Of a stretch of DNA of 64,000 bases, positions 59,917 through 64,000 are shown piece after piece. The DNA is from Thermoleophilia bacterium SCSIO 60948. Its GTDB lineage: Bacteria > Actinomycetota > Thermoleophilia > Solirubrobacterales > 70-9. Both the position numbers and the translations under genes were made by a program. The notes beneath the pieces are model-generated. The model was given only the letters and a program-made list of their open reading frames with translations. It was not told the DNA's origin and ran no database searches. The stretch is taken from positions 3,092,001 to 3,156,000 of the forward strand of contig CP053031.1 of assembly GCA_021496505.1 (NCBI GenBank), in the 5' to 3' direction. Numbering within the stretch: the stretch's first letter is position 1; each line of letters begins with the position of its first letter.

Positions 59917-60234
59917 TTGAACCTCTTGAATCGCTTCATGGCCCAGGCAGATGGAGATCGGCGGGTTCCCGACCGCTCGGAAAGCGACGACTCGGAGGTT
60001 TCGGGCGAGACGAGCGGGCTGGCCATCGCATCGCTCTTCCTCTCGATCATCTGGTTGTTCGGCATCGGATCAGCTGCCGGTATCTGGCTCGGATTCAAGA
60101 GCCTGCGGTCGATCAAGCGCTCCAGCGGGACCGAGGGCGGGCGGGTGCTGGCGATCGCCGGGGTGGTCATCGGTCTGGTGGGGTTCGCGAGCTTGGGCCT
60201 CGTCGTCGTCTTCGCCCTCTACTCGGCTCGCTGA
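59917..60234 (+). CDS. DUF4190 membrane protein
   Basis: About 105 aa from TTG 59917 (GGGGAG just upstream; ATG 59938 also possible). GLAIASLFLSIIWLFGIGSAAGIWLGFKSL and GRVLAIAGVVIGLVGFASLGLVV are the paired helices of DUF4190. Function unknown; follows the CDF gene by 20 bp, so perhaps co-transcribed. Confidence 0.7.
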   Translation: MNLLNRFMAQADGDRRVPDRSESDDSEVSGETSGLAIASLFLSIIWLFGIGSAAGIWLGFKSLRSIKRSSGTEGGRVLAIAGVVIGLVGFASLGLVVVFALYSAR

Positions 60235-60270
60235 GTCGCGAAGTCGCCAAGCCGAGCTAGATTGACGGCG

Positions 60271-60468
60271 ATGGGCTTTCTGGTACCGGTCGCGCATCTC
60301 GCCACCGACCATTGGTACGGCTTCCTGATGTACCTGGCGCCGGTGGCGATCGTGGTCGCCTCGATCGCGGTAAGCACGATCCGCCAGCGCCGCGAGCTCG
60401 CTGCAAAGGATGCCCTCGCGGACGAGAGTCCCGAGCGGCACCGTGACGCTTCCGCAAGCGAGACTTAG
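60271..60468 (+). CDS. Small membrane protein, paralogue of 47958-48140
   Basis: 65 aa. MGFLVPVAHLATDHWYGFLM, then YLAPVAIVVASIAVSTIRQRRE, closely parallel to the small protein at 47958. ATG 60271 is chosen because it lines up with the paralogue start. One helix with a His/Trp N-terminal loop. Unknown function. Confidence 0.65.
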   Translation: MGFLVPVAHLATDHWYGFLMYLAPVAIVVASIAVSTIRQRRELAAKDALADESPERHRDASASET

Positions 60469-60546
60469 ACTCTTGGGGCGCTCGGAGTAAGGGGCTCGCG
60501 CCCGGTCGATCGACCCTCGGCCCATTACAAGGGTCCCGAGGGGGTT

Positions 60547-61101
60547 TCAGTCGCCGCTGACGACCCTCGTCGCGTGCCAGGACGCGCAAGCCCCGAACTG
60601 GTTTCCACGGTCTGCGCGGTAGAGCTGGACCGGTACCTCGATTCCTGGCAGCCGTCTCGCTGTGCGACGGGTGTAGCTGAAACCGTCCGCGTCGGGCGCG
60701 GCGGAGCGGACCGACTCGGTTACGAGCACCGACCCCTCTTCCGCTACTGCGACCACTCTTGCGGCGCGGTTTATGGTCGATCCGAACCAGTCGCTTCCGC
60801 GCCTCACCGCTGTGCCTGTGTCGATGCCTACTCGGACCCGCGGCAGACCCTGTGAAGGCCCGACGGCCTCAACTATCTCCAGACCGAGTTCGACGGCGCA
60901 GACAGGCGACGGGACACGAACCATGCAGGCGTCGCCGAGCGCTTTTATCTCTTCGGCGGCGTGACCTGTGTTGAGTCTGCACACCCGAGCACAGAAGGTC
61001 TGCGCAAGGTCTGCGGCAGCTTCGTCCCCGTGGCGTTCCGTGAACGCCGTGAAGCCGACAAGGTCGGCGAAGAGGAAGGTGGCCGCAGTAGTGCTCGTCA
61101 T
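60547..61101 (-). CDS. Class III cyclase domain protein
   Basis: 184 aa from ATG 61101, which overlaps the methyltransferase stop (ATGA). LFADLVGFTAFTERHGDEAA (first Asp), EIKALGDACMVRVPSPV (second Asp), WFGSTINRAARVVAVAEEGS (Asn and Arg). It has all core catalytic residues, but no YHS or other sensor domain, unlike its relative at 39292. Cyclic-nucleotide synthesis coupled to a methyltransferase gene; signal unknown. Confidence 0.8.
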   Translation of the reverse strand: MTSTTAATFLFADLVGFTAFTERHGDEAAADLAQTFCARVCRLNTGHAAEEIKALGDACMVRVPSPVCAVELGLEIVEAVGPSQGLPRVRVGIDTGTAVRRGSDWFGSTINRAARVVAVAEEGSVLVTESVRSAAPDADGFSYTRRTARRLPGIEVPVQLYRADRGNQFGACASWHATRVVSGD

Positions 61102-61754
61102 GAACTCTTGATCGCCTCGACGAGTTCGAGGCTGCCCCAAACGGTTCGCAGCTTTGCGTAGCTGATGACTCCTATTAGCCCCGCCTCGCGCACGAGTAGC
61201 GGAAGTCTTCCTGCCGCGTGGTCCCGCGTGTTCTCGAAGCCGTCGAGCGTCTGGAGAATGAGAAACGCGCCTCGCATCACGATGTCATGGGGCCGTCCCC
61301 AGTCAGCGATGTGCAGGCGACCTCCGGGGCGGAGGATGCGGAGTGCCTCCGCCAGAGCCGCGTTCTTAGCGGACCGATCCAGATGGTGCAGCAGCAAGGA
61401 CATCGCAATGGCGTCGGCGGACTCGTCCGACAAGTCAAGTTCTCCGGCCAGACCCTCGCGCCAGCTGACCCGGTCGGCGCCCGGCTTCGACTTAGCTCTG
61501 GACAAGACATCAACGTCACCATCGATCCCTATTACTTCAACATCCGATCTGGCGCTCGCCAAGCTGATCGCGAAGGTGCCGGTGCCGCAGCCGACATCGA
61601 CCACGGTGCCGTCTAGCGGCAGGAACGCACTGAGCCGTTCTTGGAGGAGGGAGCGAAAGTGCCTCTCGCGTACCGTCAGCGCGAGCGCAGGGTCGTACAA
61701 CCGCGCGAAGACCCTGCGGCCGGCGGCGGGGACGTACCGTGCCTCAGCGCCCAT
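61098..61754 (-). CDS. Class I SAM-dependent methyltransferase
   Basis: 218 aa. LDGTVVDVGCGTGTFAISLA (SAM motif), VIGIDGDVDVLSRAKSKPGA, ADAIAMSLLLHHLDRSAKNAAL and LRILRPGGRLHIADWGRPHD. The group resembles UbiE/arsenite-type methyltransferases, but no conserved Cys triad of ArsM is seen. Coupled to the cyclase gene by a 4-bp overlap. Substrate unknown. Confidence 0.75.
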   Translation of the reverse strand: MGAEARYVPAAGRRVFARLYDPALALTVRERHFRSLLQERLSAFLPLDGTVVDVGCGTGTFAISLASARSDVEVIGIDGDVDVLSRAKSKPGADRVSWREGLAGELDLSDESADAIAMSLLLHHLDRSAKNAALAEALRILRPGGRLHIADWGRPHDIVMRGAFLILQTLDGFENTRDHAAGRLPLLVREAGLIGVISYAKLRTVWGSLELVEAIKSS

Positions 61755-62052
61755 CAGATGAGCAGCTTGAGGACGGGCGCGACTGGAGACCAGTCGCGCA
61801 GTCCTCCTCGAGCGAGTTCACAGGGACAGTGGCTCGACTCGCGCACGAGCCGCAGAGGGGCGCTCGATTGTGGAACCGTTCTGCCAGCCGAGCTCTATGC
61901 CGAGTAGATCGCGCGGTCCTCGCATATAGCGACATACTAACGCCTGTTGCTATGACCGCCCGTAGGTTGGCGCGGGCCACTGCTCGAACTACCGAGCACC
62001 ATGGGTACGGATCACCCGGTCGGTCGGCCTACGGCGAGTCGGCTGGATCTGA
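61755..62052. other. Intergenic region, no gene seen
   Basis: 298 bp upstream of the methyltransferase and beyond the ynfA end. It holds ATATAGCGACATAC (61924-61937), similar to the palindrome at 51076. Small frames on both strands lack protein character. Confidence 0.4.
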
Positions 62053-62382
62053 TCAGCCGCGCGACGCGTACATGATCACGGCCACCCCCACCAAGCAGAT
62101 CGCTGCCCCAGCGATGTCGTAACGGTCGGGCTTGAAACCGTCGAACACCATCCCCCAGAGAAGGGAACCGACGATGAAAACGCCGCCATAGGCCGCCAAG
62201 ACTCGTCCGAAGTTCGTTTCGGGCTGCAAAGCGGCGACAACCCCGTAGATGCCGAGGGCAATGATCCCCAAGGCGGCGACGCCCACGCCCTTGTCCTCCT
62301 TGATGGCTATCCAGACCAAATAGGCCCCGCCGATCTCGGCGAGTGCCGCAGCGGCGAAAAAGAGGATGGAGCGACCCGTCAC
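62053..62382 (-). CDS. YnfA/UPF0060 small membrane protein
   Basis: 109 aa, four helices. [66 protein letters not shown] and the end [10 protein letters not shown] are the family pattern of UPF0060 (SMR-like fold). Possible small drug or cation exporter. Its GTG overlaps the preceding stop. Confidence 0.9.
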   Translation of the reverse strand: MTGRSILFFAAAALAEIGGAYLVWIAIKEDKGVGVAALGIIALGIYGVVAALQPETNFGRVLAAYGGVFIVGSLLWGMVFDGFKPDRYDIAGAAICLVGVAVIMYASRG

Positions 62383-62777
62383 GACTTCAATCTTGCCGGA
62401 CAGGTCGCCCGGATTTCAGCAGGCCGGGGTCGCGAGCCTGGTCCGCCAGGTCGTCCTGCTCGTACCAGGCCACCCCATCCCGCCGCGAACCCGGCCACCA
62501 AGCCGCGCACAGCCCAATCGCCGCCGTCCGGCGCTGACACCGAGAGCTCTAGGTCGTCCCCTTCGGCGAGCGAAAACTCAAAGAACGGGCAGCATGATGA
62601 CTCCGCCCGGATGAAGTCCTCAACATCGTTCCGACGCGAGATCGGGAAGCTGAGCTTCGCCTCGCGGCCATCGGCTTCCATCGCGGTCATCATTTGACCG
62701 AGTTCGGCCATCTGCTCTCCGCGGTCCGGGAGCTTCGCCGGATCGACCGAGCAGGCAATCGGGATTGCCTCGGGCAT
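62379..62777 (-). CDS. Small Cys-containing protein beside merR (mercury-locus type)
   Basis: 132 aa from ATG 62777. [51 protein letters not shown] and [11 protein letters not shown]. The family with E-x2-CCPFF is common next to MerR-type regulators and in mercury or metal loci. The vicinal Cys pair may bind a soft metal. Divergent from merR and overlapping ynfA by 4 bp. Molecular role unknown. Confidence 0.65.
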   Translation of the reverse strand: MPEAIPIACSVDPAKLPDRGEQMAELGQMMTAMEADGREAKLSFPISRRNDVEDFIRAESSCCPFFEFSLAEGDDLELSVSAPDGGDWAVRGLVAGFAAGWGGLVRAGRPGGPGSRPRPAEIRATCPARLKS

Positions 62778-62842
62778 TTCAGGCCTCCTTCCTTGCGAGT
62801 CGCAATAGCCTGGATGCTCAACCCAACTTGAGGTCAAACTCG
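62778..62842. promoter_or_regulatory. Divergent promoter with MerR-type inverted repeat
   Basis: 65 bp between two divergent starts contain CTCAA-CCCAAC-TTGAG (62817-62832), a dyad resembling SoxR/MerR operators (CTTGAGG half-site). The regulator at 62843 likely controls both directions. Confidence 0.5.
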
Positions 62843-63268
62843 ATGTCAGAAATCGAAACGATGCGGATCGGCGAGGTTGCTCAGCGGTCGGGGCTACGCA
62901 AGAGTGCCATCCGCTACTACGAGTCCATCGGCCTGCTTCCGAACCCAAATCGGGTGTCGGGTCAGCGCACCTACGAGCCGACGGTGCTTCGTCGTCTCGC
63001 CCTCATCGATGTGTCGCAACGCGCGGGCCTCTCCTTGGATGAAATCCGTGACCTTCTCGACGCCGGGACGGCCCCGATTTCGGACCGAATCCAAGACATC
63101 GCCGCCCGTAAAATGCCTGAGGTAGAGGCGCTGATCGAGCGGGCCGTGGCGATGCGCGAGTGGCTCTCCGCCGCGAGAGGCTGCGAGTGCGAGTCGATAG
63201 ACGAGTGCGGACTCTTCGACCTCCAAGCAGTCAGCCCGGCCGCGGCCGGGCTGCCGATGGCGCGGTAG
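62843..63268 (+). CDS. MerR-family transcriptional regulator
   Basis: 141 aa from ATG 62843. MRIGEVAQRSGLRKSAIRYYESIGLL is the MerR DNA-binding helix-turn-helix, followed by the usual wing, then a dimerisation helix, and a metal loop SAARGCECESIDECGLF with C-x-C-x5-C. SoxR has an added Cys three residues before the first of these for its [2Fe-2S] cluster; here it is Ala, so a metal sensor is more likely than an iron-sulfur one. Activates the small Cys gene and perhaps ynfA. Confidence 0.85.
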   Translation: MSEIETMRIGEVAQRSGLRKSAIRYYESIGLLPNPNRVSGQRTYEPTVLRRLALIDVSQRAGLSLDEIRDLLDAGTAPISDRIQDIAARKMPEVEALIERAVAMREWLSAARGCECESIDECGLFDLQAVSPAAAGLPMAR

Positions 63269-63303
63269 CTGCGCTCAAGAACTCCGCTCGGGGCGCTCCT
63301 CCC

Positions 63304-63915
63304 TCACGCCTTCAAGAAATGGCAGTAGAGGAACTGCTGCTCTTGGCCGCCGGGCGTCGTATGCGTCTCGAGACCGCTCGAGACAGGTTGATAGTCCGGC
63401 CCGAGCATCTCCGTCAGCTCTCGGGCGGAGTAGCGAACGGTCGGTAGCCCGCTACACCGCGTCGGCCCCTGCGGGCCGAACGTGGCGAGGATCAGATGGC
63501 CACCGGGTCGCAGCGTTCTTCCCAGCGTCTTCAGATAGGCGGCGCGGTCCTCGGTGGTCGTCATGAAGTGGAACACCGCACGGTCGTGCCAGAGGTCGAA
63601 GCGCCTTCCGAAGTCGTGGACTCTGACATCGGCTTCGACCCATTCGATCTCGCCGGCGTTCGTACTCTTCGCCTGCGCCTCCGCGAGGGCCGCAACTGAT
63701 AGATCCGCCACGGTCACGTCTGTGAAGCCTGCTCGAACCAGCTCGCTCGCCAGGGTCGATGCTCCTCCACCAAGATCGAGGATGCTTGCGTGGCAAGGCA
63801 GATCGGCGGCTTCGATCAAGGCTAGGGACGTGGCCGGGACCGACTCGTACCAGCTGACCTCGGTCGGGTTCTTCTGCGAGTAGACCGTGTCCCAATGCGG
63901 CTGAACTGATCTCAC
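63304..63915 (-). CDS. Class I SAM-dependent methyltransferase
   Basis: 203 aa from GTG 63915. PHWDTVYSQKNPTEVSWYES at the start, SILDLGGGASTLASELVRAG (SAM motif with G-G-G), VADLSVAALAEAQAKS, WHDRAVFHFMTTTEDRAAYL and LRPGGHLILATFGPQGPTRCSGLP. This end and the VHDFG motif fit the thiopurine/tellurite-type small-molecule methyltransferases common in actinobacteria. Convergent with merR. After it (63916-64000) nothing is seen. Confidence 0.8.
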   Translation of the reverse strand: MRSVQPHWDTVYSQKNPTEVSWYESVPATSLALIEAADLPCHASILDLGGGASTLASELVRAGFTDVTVADLSVAALAEAQAKSTNAGEIEWVEADVRVHDFGRRFDLWHDRAVFHFMTTTEDRAAYLKTLGRTLRPGGHLILATFGPQGPTRCSGLPTVRYSARELTEMLGPDYQPVSSGLETHTTPGGQEQQFLYCHFLKA

Positions 63916-64000
63916 CCGATGGATTGTGACGTTCGCCCTCAGCCTCGACCCGCGCTGATCAGGTGCGGCCCGACGCTCTACTCCACCCAACGCGCGCGCC

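Noticed and set aside
61744-61980. 78-codon minus-strand frame upstream of the methyltransferase
   Set aside because: No recognisable domain; low complexity Arg/Ser composition. Possibly a remnant, but not supportable.

Overview
The window is high-GC bacterial DNA with many GTG and TTG starts and tightly overlapping genes. It suggests an actinomycete-type genome, most likely Thermoleophilia/Solirubrobacterales. That placement is an inference from base composition and gene content (tandem ferritin-like secreted proteins, AIM24, HXXEE and MpsC-like proteins, M23 peptidases behind c-di-AMP riboswitches); no rRNA is present to confirm it.

Region 1 (1-21,840) looks like ordinary chromosome. It opens with the 3' end of an Orn/Lys/Arg-type decarboxylase, overlapping or abutting a DDAH/agmatine-deiminase-fold enzyme and an M20 carbamoylase: a plausible agmatine-to-putrescine or other guanidino/ureido catabolic operon. 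An APC permease with a UspA protein, an acyl-CoA synthetase, two tandem ferritin-like proteins and an enolase-superfamily enzyme follow. Then come tRNA-Asp(GTC), a polytopic membrane glycosyltransferase-like protein, and a four-gene lipid-modification operon (flavoprotein, DUF1365, cyclopropane-fatty-acid-synthase-like methyltransferase, alpha/beta hydrolase). AIM24, a large secreted protein, PGPGW, HXXEE and MpsC-like genes close the region.

Region 2 (21,863-about 32,960) looks like an integrated island. Its left edge is the 3' half of a tRNA-Val(TAC) gene. Its right edge carries a tyrosine recombinase and a shrunken tRNA-like remnant. Inside is a three-gene ABC-three-component (ABC-3C) type defence operon: effector C-terminal domain, middle component and DUF3732-type SMC-like ATPase. 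It is interrupted at three places: a missing effector N-terminus, an in-frame amber codon in the middle component, and a -1 frame break in the ATPase. Next to it lie an XRE regulator, a lipoprotein-like S26 peptidase and two decayed tandem copies of a small membrane coiled-coil protein. Four small unrecognised or HTH genes precede the integrase.

Region 3 (32,987-63,915) is a metal, thiol-redox and cell-envelope accessory region. It holds CopZ and DUF4396 proteins with a CsoR-like operator, three M23 peptidases (two behind c-di-AMP riboswitches), an Lgt homologue that seems to start at ATT, two class III cyclases (one fused to YHS), DUF305, and a BlaI/M56 pair. It also holds an MFS transporter, a DsbA-VKOR-TlpA-CcdA-TlpA thiol cluster, a CadC-regulated P1B-type ATPase, a CDF transporter, YnfA and a MerR regulator. 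A 15-bp palindrome (CYTACG-N3-CGTAGG) occurs upstream of four transcription units here and may be a BlaI-family regulon. Several modules occur twice (M23 with riboswitch, cyclase, small membrane protein, methyltransferase, and P-type ATPase as one intact and one fossil copy), which suggests internal duplication and decay.
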